Source: Gnetum montanum
Lineage: Eukaryota > Streptophyta > Gnetopsida > Gnetales > Gnetaceae
NCBI GenBank assembly: GCA_015680685.1
Contig: MNCI01023951.1
Coordinates: 126,001 to 190,000 of the forward strand
Direction of reading: 5' to 3'
DNA length: 64,000 nucleotides
Positions 9,814-23,239 of this stretch are shown here, piece by piece. Made by a program: the position numbers and the translations under genes. Position 1 is the first letter of the stretch. Every line of letters starts with the position of its first letter. The notes beneath the pieces are model-generated. The model worked only from the letters and a program-made list of their open reading frames with translations, had not been told where the DNA came from and did no database searches.

Positions 9814-12760
9814 ATGTCTTCTTCTCACAGGTGTGATGATGCTAAATTACTAGTTCCTCAAGAATGCAAGGTGGTATATACTCATCTAGATGAGTATGTG
9901 CATGATTTCACCTTCATCCTACATTAGGATGAATAAGTGTGATGATGTGATATGGAAGGAAACATTGTAATACCTCCCAATTAATCTATGCTTGTGATGC
10001 TACTTGAAACTCTTAAGAAGTTAGGCATCCAAGGTCTTCAAGAGGACTACATTGTGCATGATTAAGACTACTAAGAATACCATCCCACTAAAACACAACA
10101 CCAGAGAGATTGATACCAGGAGAAGCAAAAAAATTTTGTGAAGGGGAAATGGTTTACTAGTCCCTTACTCTTGCTGAACCAAGACAACAATGATGGTTCT
10201 CTCTCTAGGGGCTCTCAACATGGAAATTCTACATCCATCATTACTAGTGATGAGGGTGTGTTCCTGAATTTGTGCTCCACTATTAATAATATAGGTTTAG
10301 ATAAAGGTTGTAGTCAAGGAAAGGACCTCGACAAGCATGAAGATGATAAGAAACCTAATGAACATGGTTGTCACAATCGAAGGGAAATTGGTAGACACCA
10401 TGGTGGTGGTAGTCCTTCTCCCTCTTTTCCCTCTTCATCTACATTTTCTTCTTCCTCTTCTTCTAGTTATGAAGAATGTTGCAGAAGGAACAATCATGAT
10501 GTAGGTGAACAACGGAACAATATTACTAATCACCAAGCCCAAAATGAATGAAGGGATAATAGGGGACATCATTGGTGATAATGAAATAATGATGATGATG
10601 AACCTTTGTTGGAAACTCAAAGCATGCTTAACGTTGCAGAGGTAGTCAAGATTCCAACTAGGCATGTGAGAGATAGTTAGATCAAGTGCTTAAACATGAA
10701 CAATATTTCAAGATTGGAGGTGGGATAGAACTTTGATCTTCAAAATCATCTACAAGACTTTCATAATTTTTGTGTCTTACAAAACATAGAGAATGACTAG
10801 CAAAAATTAAAGCTATACTCCAAGACACTCATCAAAGAGGTAGAAAGTTGGTACCAGTCCTTGCAATTAGAATGCACACAAATGGAGTGCTGTGCTAGAA
10901 CTATTTAATGAACAATACTAGACATACTCTAGAGTGTCTAATTTAAGAAGGTAAATCCAAGGCTAAAAATAGGAAACACATAAACCCTTGGATGCTACCA
11001 TGGGAAAATATTATTCTTTCTTACACTAATGCCCTACTATGGTTATTCTCAGAGGAAAAAACTCTACCGCATCATAGATGGGCTCAAAGCAAAAACCAAA
11101 AGAAATCTTGGGGTTTATGCCCAAGGGAGATTGTCCAAACTAAGAGCTCATTAGATATAAAGGCTGGTAGAGTAGGTAGCAAAAGGAAAAGGTGAGTTGC
11201 AAAAAAAGGAAAGTGCATAAGAATATAATAGAAACCCTTCTATTAGAAAAAGGGAGGTCTAATTCTATGATAACGAGGAGTCACAACTTGATGAGGCAAT
11301 GAGTAGGAAAACCTTACCTATTCAAAAATATATTTCTGATATTTTAGCAAAGGTTGATAAATTATGGTACTCTTTGGATCAAAAATTCCAAACTTCTATG
11401 AATATTTCTAATGAATCCAAAGAGAAAAATAGTGATTGCAACCATGGGAGGTAGAAAGAAGTTGAAAATTCCTACTAAAGAGGTAAGGGCACAAATACTG
11501 TAGTAAAAGAAGTTGCGGAGATGGACTTTGATGATGATGTTGAATGTAACATTTGTTAATATGACCATCCTAAGGGATGTTTCCGTATGGTGTCACACTT
11601 ACAAAAGTTTGGGATGTACATGCTGAATCTTTAACTAGCATGAAGGTAAACATCAAGACTATTGTCTTATCCTCAAGGAAATCCAAGGTAGTTCCACCAA
11701 CAATAAGTAGCTTACTATCCAAGTGAAGCTCCATCACAACCTTATGAGAAATACTAGCAATAGCACCAATGATAGTCATGGGGAATACCACCACCAAGAT
11801 AGTAGTGCCCTTATAGGCAACTAGATCAATATAGGTACTATATTCAGCAACTTGTTTCTCCACATGGATTTGGGATCCATGTCTCATTCGAAGATCACTA
11901 TTATCCTCTAGAGTATCATTGAACTCATTCATCATCTATTTGAGAGGAGCTACCATATCCATACCACCCTTTGCATCTATCTACACACATCCCTCTACCT
12001 TCAACCAAGTTACCTCCTACGACATTCATGTTGGGAAAAATTCATCAACAAAAATAGAAATGAAATGCAATGAGGGCTATAAATTTACTACCAGCCTTCC
12101 AGCCATGTGGTTTTGATAATCAATCCAAGAAATAACCATTTTTTCAACAAAATAGACCTCCCAAACCCTCACAACCTAATGCAACTAGTTTCCCTGCATC
12201 TCTAGCATCCTCATCCTCTTCAAAAAATACATTTAGGGACCCTTCAAATCAAAATCCATCTCAAATCCACATTATGATGTTAACTCCTATTGTCCTTGAT
12301 TAGAGCAAGGCTAATAACCTCCCCATGAAGAGATCTGACCTAAGAAGCCCTCTTATTTACTTATAGGTTACTGGACATAATCCATGCAAGGCTCTTCTTT
12401 ATTTTGGTTCCAATGTAAATCTTATCTCCCATGACATGTACAAGGCTTGGAACCTACCACCTCTCAAGAAGAGTAATATTTGTTTAGAATTGGTAGCCTA
12501 GTCAATCACTACCCCTCTAGAATTAGTGGAGGATATTGTAACTATAATTTTTGGGTTGTCCTATCCTACTGATTTTCTATTGATCAAGGTAGAAAATTGT
12601 AAAAGTGACTTCTCCATCATTATGGAACATGCATGGTTAAGTAGTGTTGATGCATGAATGGGTATCAGGGACCTCTCCTTGGAAATATCCAAGAGAAAAA
12701 AATTTGAACAAGTCAAGAAAGAGTGAGTTCCATGCATCACGTATAGCAATAATGGGTGCA
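9814..12760 (+). pseudogene. gag: Element A gag and protease remnant
   Basis: Start ATG at 9814 (MSSSHR), shared with the ATG of E1. A single frame can be followed through many stops. In order: an N-terminal block with VYTHLDEYVHDFTFILH, a His/Ser-rich linker (10340-10480), the capsid-like part ending IENDxQKLKLYSKTLIKEVESWYQSL, a basic/acidic spacer, and a zinc-knuckle-like CNICxYDHPKGC at 11545-11580. A proline-rich stretch follows, then a retropepsin-like domain (SPLIYLxVTGHNPCKALL, later FSIIMEHAWLSSVDA). The protease active site normally DSG/DTG reads Tyr-Phe-Gly at 12400-12408, so it is dead. Gag packages RNA into particles and protease matures the polyprotein. Unlike E1-E4 this copy keeps the second Cys of the knuckle. 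Confidence 0.75.
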
Positions 12761-12879
12761 ATTTTGTGTAGAAAATCTAGTCCATTCAAAGTACATTCAT
12801 TCAAGCATGCAATCAATGTGCACATGGAATGGTTATTCAAAGGTGTTTGTATGCAGTAGCCAGAAAATAGGACACCCAG

Positions 12880-15860
12880 TGGCTATAGCTAACTTTGATA
12901 GTAGCACACTATGCATAGAACCTACTAAGAGCCTAACATGTGCTTATGTCAAGGACATCGATGAACTTGAGCAAGTTCATCACCAACTCTCTAATGATGA
13001 AGTTGATGATACTTTTTGGGGAGAGTTAGAAATCCTTGATAATTTCAAGCTAGAGCCCCTAGAGTTAAAAACTCAAATAGCCTATATGAAGTATGCATTT
13101 TTTAAAAATGGCAAGCTAGTTATAATCAATGCAAATCTTGCTCCTGAAGAAAAAGACAAGCTGTTGGAGATGGTTAACACATGGACATCAGCCTTTTCTT
13201 GATCATATCCTAAAATAACTACAAATAACCCATGGATATGTCAACATCATATCTATACTAATCCAACGATGAAGCCAAATAGGCAACTATAGAAATAGCT
13301 AAATTCTAAGTTGAAGCAGATCATCAAAAAGGAAATAGAATAACTCCTCAAGAAGGGGTTCATCTATCATATTGTGGATAGTAAGTGGGTTAGTCCACTT
13401 ATAATTATGCCAAAGAAAGGTGTCAAGTGATGAGTCTACAATGAATTTAGGCTATTAAATATGGCAACATTTAAAGATAATTTTCCATTACCATTTGTGG
13501 ACAAAGTGTTGGACACTATATCTATGCATTGTTATTATGGCTTCTTGGATGGTTATAGTGGCTATAATCAAATCCAGATTAGACCAAAAGATTATGCCAA
13601 AACAACATTCATGAGTCCCTAGGAGACTTTTTCATATTGTAAGATGTCGTTCGATCTATGAAATACCCCTACAAAATTTTAACACCTAGTCCTTAGTGTT
13701 TTTCAATAGAAAATTGGTAGAAGGGTAGAAGTATTTATGGATGACTTCTCTACCTATGGGGCTACATTTGAGCAATCCCTAGATCACCATAAATAAGTAC
13801 TGAAAAGATGTGTTGAAACAAATTAATGGTCTAAGAGGACATAGTACTGGGGAATAGAATTAATCAAGGAGGGATTAAGGTATACCTTGAAAAAATAAGG
13901 GTCATCCAAGGAATCACATACCAACCAGAGATAGTCAAAGATGTTCGATCATTCCTTGGACACACTAGATACTACCAGTGGTCTATAGAGAATTTCTCTA
14001 AGATTGTAAATCCATTGGCCAAGCTTACAAATAAAGATGCTCCATTCATCTCAACCAAGGAGTGTGAACATCCATTCCAATAACTAAAGGAAAAATTTGT
14101 AGAAACTCCAATTCTATGGGTACTAGATTGGAATAGACCATATCATATAATCAAAGATGCATCTAATTATGCCTTAAGAGCCATGCTTATGCAGTTGGAC
14201 TATAAGAAACACTCATGCTACATCCACTACACTAACCAAAGTAGTGTGGATGCACAATTGACTCACATCACAACTAAGAAAGAAATAATGGCAATGATGT
14301 ATTCTTTCAAAAAGTTAAGACACCATGTTCTTGTCTATAAAGTGTTTCTACACACAGATCATAGTACCATCCACTTCCTAATGAAAAATCCAATGGTAAG
14401 CTTCCATATCATATGATGGTTTGTGAGCTTGTAGGAATTCAATATCACAATAGTAGATCAAAAATAAACTGAGAATGTGGTCACTAACCATCTCTCTCAG
14501 TTAAGATGGGATAACAAAGAGGAGGAGAAGCCACTCTCTGATCCTATTCCAAATGAATTCCTCTTTATAGAAGTAATAAAAGATAAAGTGCCAGCTGATT
14601 CAAAATGGATGATGGAATCCTCACTTACCTTCTCACTAAAGAGATGCCATAAGATCTAGACTTTAGGAAGAAATAATAGTTTCTTCATCGAGCTAAGTAT
14701 TTCATGGAAATCAATGGATACCTTTACAAGATGTGTGTTGATGTCCTGGTTCATTACTATGTCCTTGATGTAGATCAATTACATGTTATTTGGGATTCTC
14801 ATGAAGATCCTTGCAGAGGATAATATGCAAAATGATGCATGGCCATAAAAATCCTAATGACAAGATACTAGTGTCCTATAATCATTAGGGATGCCCACAA
14901 GTTTGTTTGATCCTATGAATATTTTCAATGAGATAGTGGGATGACCGCTCAAATGGAGGATCCTTAATAATGGATTCAACCACTAGAGCTCTTTGACATA
15001 TGGGACATATAATTCATGGGTTCTATCACAACCATGTCCAATGAAAATACATACATCATCATAGTAGTTAACTACTGCACCAAATGGGTAGAAGCAACAA
15101 TCATCACCAACTATACATCATCCATTGTTGCTTGATTTGTATAAAAAAATATTGTAAATAGGTTTAGTATTCCATGTTCACTAATTTCTAATAATGAAAC
15201 ACATTTTATAGGTTCCACCTTTTGAAAGTTTATGGAATGGTTGGGGGTGCAACATAAATTAACAACACCCTATCATCCCCAAGCCAACGGTTAAGTAGAT
15301 GTTACCAATAGGTAGATCACAAAGATCCTAATAAATATTCTAAGCAAATATGGGAGAAACTAGGGCACAAAACTCAATGATGCCCTCTAGGCCTATGTCT
15401 CAACATGAAAACCCCCTATAGGCTACTCTCCCTATGATACGGTGAATAGAAAACTTCCAACACTTCTAGTCCAATCCAAATTTTATACACTTTTAATAGC
15501 CTATGACTTGGACCTTAACCTAAGCCTAGCATAAAGAGAAAGATTGATCAACTTGAATGTTCTAGATGAAAAATAATTAGTCTCTTTATCTTTGAATGAA
15601 GTGCACAAGCTATACTACAAGAAGTATCATGATCTTAGAATACAAAAGGTAAAATTTCAACTTCAAGAATTTCTACTAGAGCCCCACACACATACCCTAG
15701 AAAAAAAAGTTCCAAACATTGTGGAAGGGACCTTATATAATTGATGAAACCTTTTCCTCTAAGGCCATGTTAATCTACAAACTTAAGAGCCCAAACAAAA
15801 AGTGGCTTAGCAACATCAAACAAGTGAAACCTTTCCTTTAGCCAAAGCAAGCAAGTGTAA
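12880..15860 (+). pseudogene. pol: Element A pol remnant: RT, RNase H, integrase
   Basis: After the spacer DELEQVHHQLSNDEVDD, the RT core reads KKGFIYHI, SPLIIMPKKG, FLDGYSGYNQI, TTFMSP and VFMDDFSTYG near 13730, so the catalytic Asp pair survives in a version of YMDDFSVYG. A frameshift near 13830 leads to VKDVRSFLGHTRYY and an RNase H with HTDHSTIHFL (14350). Integrase follows in another frame: the zinc-finger CxxC half is lost (SYEYFQ), the first catalytic Asp position in FDIWDI is a TAA, the second reads Asn (SNNETHF), and PQANGxVDVTNR has Asp for the catalytic Glu. More than 20 stops and at least two frameshifts are present. The C-terminus ends near FxISSFKLSHGGDGHSC, a tail also found at the end of E2's coding region. 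Confidence 0.8.
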
Positions 15861-18100
15861 TTAATACCTCAATGGATGAGCAACCATGCTCAATTTTTTG
15901 AATCTCCTCCTTCAAACTCAGTCATGGAGGAGATGGCCATTCATGCCAACCATATACATGGCTTTTTAATTTTTCACTTTTTTTTATACTCTATTGACTT
16001 TTACCCATTTTGGTTTTTCATTCTATTGATTTTCTTGATTCTTTTTTTCCAACATCATTAGTATGTTTTATCTTTCTTGAATATTTTATACTTTCTTATA
16101 TATTTTACTTTATTTTTAGTGTGTGATTTTTTCATATTTTTGCTAATAAACATGCTTTGTGAAAATAGCATGCAGTGGTGCTGTAGCTATTACTAATGGT
16201 GGTTTGTGCTTAATGTTTTGTTTGCTAATATCTAGTTTCTACTTTTCAATTTTTCTACCGATGGCTAAGTCATGGTTTCTTTTTCATGGAATAGCTAGTG
16301 AGTCCATAACATCCATCCATTCATAAACTATATGATTTTTCCTGTTTTGGAAATTTGAAATCCCTTTTTATTAAATAAAATTTTAATAAATTTATGACCA
16401 TGGTAGTTTTTGAAATTGGGAAGGATTCAAAGGTTTGCACAGGGTGTGACTTCAAGGGGACTCAACACTCTTTGTACTCTTCTACTTGCTTGGGTGCATG
16501 AGTGTTCTTATAGAATTCTTACTCTTTTGTGCCAACCAATAATAGGAAGTTAAATAAAGTCTTTGCATGGTGTGGTTCCCATGCAAAAAATAACATTATG
16601 GAAATTCAAAGAACATCCCTTAGACAAATAAATAGGCTATAGGAACTGGTTATTGAACTAGAATGACATGTTACCCATGCCTAAAGGTCCCCTTGAACTC
16701 ATGCCCTCTTTCACTTCTTTCTTCTTATTTCTTCTCTTTATGGAATGGTGGTTATTTTGTGGGAGTACTCTTTTGTCTTGAGGGGATGGATCAGTCTTAG
16801 AATGGTAATGCAAAGTCACTAAAAGTGGTTTGTTTTGATCTAGACTAAAGATGGATCTTCTTAGGTCATTTAACACAAAATCCATAAGGGAATTCTTATG
16901 ACCTCAATTTGGAATTCCATTCCACCCTCTCCATCATCCATCAATGCTATCCATAGCTCACCTCACTACTTTTGTCAATGTTTTTGATTTGGTGTCTTAG
17001 TCAATGTACTTGAATTCTTTGGTAGAATCTTCTAGGCTTTGATCCATAACTTCCATCAACCATTCATCACCTATGGGGTCCACATACTCCTTAGGTTAAG
17101 GTTATGCAAGGGCAAACAAGGCATGTGCATCCTATGGGGAGGATCCACTTGCATTTCTCTTGGTTGGGTTCATTAAGCACCTTATCCTTAGGCAATCTTG
17201 CAATTAGATTCTTTCATACACCCATCTTCTACATCAAACCATGTGTTCCTTTATCTATTTTATTCAATAAACACATTATCCATCAAATTTTTTAATTTTT
17301 AAGTTTTCAAAGATCCTCTTCAATGATTTCATCATATTCTTGGCTTTTCTGGGACTCCATGGATCCCAAATTCATTGAAAAATTTCTTGTATTTTTTAAG
17401 ATATTCAAACTTGAAAATTTTCCCTACAAGCTCCATATATGGGGTATGATAGTGAACTATCCTCCAAGTGTGAACTACCGAAGTTAGGGAACCATGTTAA
17501 AATTTGATGTGTTCTTTGGGTAATTAATTTTCATTTTGAGGAACTTATTCATCCCTACCCTCTGATTTTAATGATCCTCACATTGTACAATAAATAATAA
17601 CTTATGGTTGTGTAGCATAGTAAATTTTTCCCAATGTGATGATACTAACATGTGTGTTTTATTAGATAGGTATGCATTACATTTAACTCCTTGAGTGCCT
17701 ATGAATACTCTAAGATGTGGTTGTACAAGGGCACTAAGGGCATGAGCCTTCTTTTGGGAGGATCTATTTATATAGCTATTATATCCTATACTTGGCAAAT
17801 AATTCTACATCATCTTGTGCCTTCAAGAATAATTAATAACTTAATAAAAGATTTCCTAATTGTCTTGAACTCCAAGTGGATAATACAACTTCATTACACA
17901 TTTCTTATCTATCCAAAATAGTTCATAAACTTTCATAGCCTAAGATTCCTTCTTGATGAACTTAAGATGCCAATTTTTTTCAACTAGAGCATACTATCTA
18001 CTCTAAAACCCTTTAGAATAGGTTACTATAATTCTACCACATAGATTAACTAATTATTTTATCAAAGACCAAACACAAAAATTTAGGTTGATACAATGTA
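15861..18100 (+). other. Element A 3' UTR, no gene seen
   Basis: The stretch shares blocks with the 3' UTRs of E1-E3: AGTCATGGAGG at 15920, AAAGTCTTTGCATGGTGTGG at 16557, and AAGGGCA...GGGAGGATC twice (17108 and 17731). A short frame at 15876-16061 is hydrophobic only because of poly-T and is not an envelope gene. No stop-free frame with a domain is seen. Confidence 0.55.
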
Positions 18101-18600
18101 TGAGGTACTCATACATCATTGATTCAATGTTGTATCAATGATGTCATGTGACAAAAATTCTATATATAGCTATGGGGAGTTAGAAACATTTTTTTCATTT
18201 GCATTAGTTGCTATAAGAGATTTTTTTCAAATTTTTTTCTCTTCAGCTCTAATACACCAACCTCCACATGCCATAACTTGCACTCCATAACTTCACTTTT
18301 CATGATCTTTAAATCTATTTTATCACAAAGTGCTCATATTAGTTGTTGGGTGGGGGGATGCTATTAAGGAGAATTTGAGTAAAATTTTCAAAACTTATCT
18401 AACTTTAAAGGATAGCTTTTAAGGGTAAGTGAGATAGAATATGAATAAAACTTAATTTAATAAAGATAAATGATTAATAAATTCTCCTAATAATCCATTC
18501 TGATATATTCTAAGGTATTATGAGCTAAAAAATTATTACATATGGGAAATGATTAAGTATAAGAGATAACATCCAAGGGGTTTTATTTGAAAATTTTCCT
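18101..18600. other. Junction zone with TATA-like word and perfect inverted repeat
   Basis: ACATCATTGAT at 18113-18123 pairs with ATCAATGATGT at 18134-18144. TATATATAG starts at 18161 and a purine tract GGGTGGGGGG lies at 18348-18357. Together these look like pieces of an LTR, but no partner LTR is visible. Confidence 0.3.
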
Positions 18601-20435
18601 AACTCTGCAATCTTGAGATAAAAAATGTTTGATCTAACTAAGGCTATGGGCAAGGTAATGAAATAGTTGAAACCAATAAGACTCTTTGACTAATTGCAAA
18701 CCCTTATTAATTACAAATGGCCCCAAAAAGAGGAGCATAAGGAGAACTCCCACAACCAAGAAGCAGAAGGCCAAGTGGCTAAGGAAGAGGCTACACTGGT
18801 AATCAAACTTTATAGGAAGAGGAGTAAGAACCACAAGAATGTAGCATTCATAAGCAAACACCTGCTACTAAGTGGTTTAACCAAGTTGAAGTTGAGGCCC
18901 CACAAGCACTAGAATAAGGATAGCTTCTTACATTTTCACCTTAATGCATTTAGACTATTTAGAAGAAATCCATCATGCCAACTATGATTGTGATGCTAAA
19001 CTTCGGTCCATTCATGGCATTTTTCCTGGATGTTGTTAAAACTCAACTTTAATGATCTCCCTTGTGGCCCACATTAATAAAAAGTGGGGGGTGGTACCTA
19101 GGAGAGACTTTATTGTTTTGGTAAAATAATCAAGCAGATACAACCATAAAGATAGAAGGAAATTTTGTACCTTATATAGTTAAGGCAATAGTTAAGGCTC
19201 TTAATTTATGTAATGAAGGGGACCTTCTTACAAAAATATCAATAAGATATAATACTAGTGCCAAGAGATTGTGGTTCCATAGAGCCTATAGCATAGAGGA
19301 AAAGGTATACAATAAACTAACTATAGAGGAGAAAATTTATTTTAAGATTGACATTTATCATCTATTACCAACAAAGAAACTGAATAGAATATCCACATAA
19401 GCAACAAGAGGGAGTACTATCTTGATGAAAAACTTTAATGCCAACCTTGCACACCTCTAATTCCTTGAAATTCAATGATGAATTGAAGAGAAGAAGGTAG
19501 GAAAATTTACACTGACATTCCCTTGCCTAATCTAGAAATTGTGTAAACAGGGAGGCATCTCAAGCCACACTAATGATATCCTAAGAAAATTCTAAAGTGC
19601 CTCCTATGCTAAGATGTCCAACCGAATGCTACCAAGGAAGGGCCAAGTTGAGGAATAAGTAGGTACTAGGGGAGCAACTAGCTCAACTCATGTTCAAATA
19701 ATTCAAACCACTATTTAGGAGCAACAAGTAGGACCTAGTACCTAGCAACCTACTAATTAAAAATAATAGCAAGAGCAGCACCAATAGTAATTTTTACTAC
19801 CACCACCATAAGATTATTGATTATCAATGAGTCATCTGCAGCAAATTGTAGAGACTATTAGTTGGGCAACACATGAAGGAGCTAATCTATACCAAGTGAT
19901 TAATGATGCAACTAGGCCAATAATATCAACTGACCCTACAAGTGGTCAAATTTCGCTATAGTAAAGAGGAGGGTAAAAGTCATCACAATAGATCTCTAGG
20001 AATGTTGCATTGTTCGAAGTGGTGCTTGAAATACGAGATGGAGCTACGATTGTGGTAATATAGCACTAGGATGTAGTAGGGGTAGTAGAAGTGATCATTG
20101 ATCAAATCAAGGAATCATTTAATGCACCTATTCTACCACCAATAGATCTAATGAGAACCAAATATGTACAAATGTTAGCTAGTCCCTTAATGAATCCTGC
20201 CAATCGTGAGGATTCTTGATAGACTACTATAGATAGGGGAAGTCATGTAGAACCTCTTTGATATCCCAAGTGATATAACTATAGTGTAGTATGATCTTAT
20301 ACACACAAAAGGTAAACTAGCCATGGTAGAAACTAGTGCAGAGCATGTAGAAAATGAGGTTCATAAATTACAAGAAGAGCTTGTAACCTTGAAAGAAAAA
20401 ACAAGAGATCTCACTCAGTTTGTGGTGCTTAACTA
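18600..20435 (+). pseudogene. Remnant related to the putative plant transposon protein family, with coiled-coil tail
   Basis: Heavily broken. The N-terminal piece (18694-18909) is Lys/Glu-rich. Around 19090-19580, allowing stops and shifts, one reads RRKFCTLYS, VKALNLCNEGDLLTKISIRY, RLWFHRAYSIEEKVYNKLTIEEKIYFKIDIYHLLP, and a later GKFTLTFPCLI-KLCKQGG. This pattern (an LLP strand, then a long helix, then FPxLIxxLCxxGG) resembles the putative plant transposon protein domain found with plant retroelements. A second copy lies on the minus strand at 60450-63250. Near 20330-20425 the product is coiled-coil-like (HVENEVHKLQEELVTLKEKTRDL). It ends where minus-strand RNase H homology begins. Function unknown. 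Confidence 0.4.
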
Positions 20436-21420
20436 GCTAGATTAGTTTAACTCATTTAACTTTTTAGAAAAGAAAGTAATAGGACTACCTTCTTGTGAAT
20501 GTAATGCACTAATAAAAAATCCATTTGCATTCACCTGCATTTGAAAAGCTTCTAAAAATCTAAAATTACAAGTATCAATTTACGAGTAATATATGGTTTC
20601 AACAAGTCAAAGATTCCTTGGGTTTCATTATCACACCTAAAATCCTTATTTTTCTTCAACAAAGAAAATATATATCATGAAATATCACTAAAACTATTTA
20701 TGAACTATTTATAAAAATTTTCTAAACCAATGGATGATGTTACCTCCCCAACATTTGTTAGGAGTTGGCCAATCCCTAATAGCCTTCACCTTGATAGCTT
20801 TCATCCAAATTTGGTTTTTAGAAACCACATGTCTAAAATATGTGATTTCTCTTTTGAAGAAATCACTTTCCTTCACATTTATTACTAGCTATGCCTTCTC
20901 CAACTTAAGAGACACCATCCTTAATTGATCCAAATTCTCTACCTCATTAGAGCGATATACCAAAATATTTTCAAAAATGATAATATAACATTTACCAATA
21001 AAGTCCTTCAATAGATCATGCATCAACCTCATGAATGTAGTAAGTGGATTCGTGAGCCCAAATGGCATCACTAACCACTCAAATAATCCATTCAATATCT
21101 TGAAAGGTATCTTCCACTCATGATCAGGCCTAATTATGATTTTATGGTACTCACTTTTCAAATCAACTTTGAGAAATATTTTAGCATTGGTCAGGACATC
21201 AAGGATATCATCCATCCTTAAAATAGAAAACATGTACCTCACTGTTATCCTATTCAATACCCTAAAATCAAAGCACATCCTACATTCATTAGTTTCCTTC
21301 TTTAGTACTTGCTTTACTAGAGTTGTACAAGGTGAAAAGGATTTCCTCACAAAGCCATTTGCCAGTAACTCCTATATTTTCCTTTGGAACTCATCCCTTT
21401 GACTTGGTATCATCCAATAA
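20436..21420 (-). pseudogene. pol: Reina-like chromovirus RT and RNase H start, active site lost
   Basis: The clear part is 20889-21350, an open frame of 153 codons reading RKSFSPC, CRMCFDFRVLNRITVRYMF, ILRMDDILD, KVDLKSEYHKI, EWKIPFKILNGLFEWLVMPFGLTN and STFMRLM-like MTFMRLMHDLLKDFIGK. This is the signature order of Reina-type chromovirus RT. The catalytic FDD/YxDD box reads IIFENILVY: both Asp are replaced (Glu and Asn; codons at 20967-20972). Downstream, after stops, FFKREITYFRHVVS and GFFISALHSQEGSPITFFSKKLNE mark the connection and the RNase H beginning. Homology stops near 20436 at the + strand remnant. RT would copy element RNA into DNA. This copy cannot. Confidence 0.8.
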
Positions 21421-23234
21421 GCTCTCTCATTTGGAATGGTAGCATTAGAGATGAATTCTATCTAGTGGTGTACATTCCTCATCAGTGGTAGTCCATTTAA
21501 TTTCCTCTCAAATACATTAAGAAATTTCTTCTTCAAGCCTAGGACACTTATAGGAAGTTCAACCTATACATCATCATATTTTGTAGTAACCATTGTCATA
21601 ACAACAAGATCAAAACTAGTTTCATCATGTTCCTTACTATATTTCCTCTCTTCTAGAAGGATTAAGAAAGCATTAAGTGAGCTTTGCTACCTCATTTGTT
21701 TAGTGGTCATAGGAATCAAATCATGAATTCCATTAGGTCTAGCTATAAAATTTATAAATTTCTTGATTCATAAAACTAAGAACCATTGTTAAAATTCCAA
21801 GGTCTATCAAGAATTATATGAGCATAACCTATTGGAATCACATCACACTTTACAACATCATGAAAATCTACACTTCTAAATCTTAAAATACATTGTTTCC
21901 TCACCTCTTGAGAAAAATCTCTAGATTACTAATGCACTTTATAGGGTCTCAAATGAGGATTAGTTACTAAAAATAATCTAGTAACTACCTTAGAAGAAAT
22001 AATATTGTCTTGGACTCACCAATAAATCAAAACATGAATTCCTTACCTAATAAGAAAACATCTTGCCCCAATTCAAAATAATAATTTTCTATTAGGATGA
22101 TCTCCTCTATTTACATTCCCCATGAATGCACAAGAATTTAATTCAAAAAAAATCCTCTATTTTTGAAGCATTAGGATTGCCTCTCTAAACACCTTGGCTT
22201 GATGTCTCTTCCACTTTCATGGTTTGCACCTCCTTTCTCTTGGTTGCTTTGTGAGGTGAACATTCCCATTACTTGTTTCCTCATTCTCCATACTTCAAGA
22301 ACTAGATTTTTTATAGTTATTTCCTTTACCTTTGCCTTCCTTTCCTTCATCCTTCTTGGCTTTGTCCTTCCAATCATCTCTTTCAATCCTATTATCTTGG
22401 CTACTCTCCTTGTCATTAAATTTGGACTTGGATCCCTTCTTAGATCTAGATCCCTTCTTCTTATCCTTGAAAGTTTGTTTTATCCTATTTTCAAATTAAC
22501 CTAATTTGTTCTCTATCTTGAGTACCAAATCATAAGCCTCATTAATATTTTGTGACTTATAAAAAGATAAATCTTGCTAGTACACACCATTTTGAGACCT
22601 CCTAAAAAGATTAAAGCATGTTCATACTTTTCCTAGTTTACCTTAGCTTAATGGAATAGATTATAAAATTTGATGTATAATTTTTTAATTATCATATTGC
22701 ATTAGGAATTTTTAGTTCATAATGGTTTCTTATCTTTGATGAGACTATTTAAATTTTCTCTTTAGCCTATATTTTATCATATCTCAATCTCTAATAGGTT
22801 GGTCATTTCATATTTTATAACCCTAGGACTCATTTTTTCACCACATAGAATCCATACCTCCTAATATAGATTCAACAATAGCTACCCTCAAGTTATTTAG
22901 TGCCTCTTCCAACTAGAAATGCTTCTCAAGTATATTCAACAAAATCTGCAAAAGCATTGGTGCCATCTATACTATCAGAAGTCATCAATGCTATGTATGG
23001 AACTCTTAAAGCATTTTTGAATGCTCTAGTAAGCCTTGCCTCATCTTCCTCATCAATATTACCTAGAGAAGTAGTGTTTAGCATCATTAAAGTCCTCAAA
23101 TTTCTCATCTAAGGAATATGATTTCCTCCCATATGCATTCTTGGATGATGGTTTCCTACACTCTCATAGTTGGATTATCCTTCCTCTTCATCTACTCCAT
23201 CTTCACGTAGTTATGAAACTTATTTATTTTAATG
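21421..23234 (-). pseudogene. gag: Reina-like chromovirus gag to protease region, degenerate
   Basis: From 23234 leftwards the minus strand holds short open pieces separated by stops: RNLRTLMMLNTTSLGNIDEEDEARL then RAFKNALRVPYIALMTSD (22926-23108), an Arg/Lys-rich piece with KERKAKVKEITIKN (22171-22416), and weak blocks up to the RT. Order and orientation fit gag, basic region and protease upstream of the RT at 20889-21350. No zinc knuckle or DSG motif could be read with certainty. E1 is inserted at its upstream end, at 23240. Confidence 0.45.
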
Positions 23235-23239
23235 TACTT
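23235..23239. repeat. E1 target-site duplication, left copy
   Basis: TACTT, matching 30488-30492 exactly. Confidence 0.85.

Larger units (their letters stand above)
8741..18100 (+). mobile_element. Element A: Athila-like Ty3/gypsy retrotransposon, decayed; 3' LTR not found
   Basis: The order is 5' LTR (8741-9660), primer site (9661), gag (ATG 9814), protease (about 12400), RT (13340-13830), RNase H (14080-14470), integrase (14700-15840), and a long 3' UTR. It inserted into a gypsy RT gene after the word TTGTA (8736-8740). It is the only copy in the window with RT and integrase that shares LTR ends, primer site, Gag layout and 3' UTR blocks with E1-E4, so it represents their likely autonomous partner lineage. 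The right end is uncertain: no second copy of the LTR and no TTGTA duplicate could be located before the next remnant at 18.6 kb, and the stated end is approximate. Confidence 0.75.

Noticed and set aside
15876-16061. Hydrophobic ORF after integrase as a possible envelope gene
   Set aside because: Hydrophobicity comes from poly-T sequence. No signal peptide, glycosylation pattern or family motif, and it is too short.
18348-18357. G-rich tract as the polypurine tract of element A
   Set aside because: It lacks the family core AGTCATGGGGG, and the following sequence does not resemble the 5' LTR at 8741.
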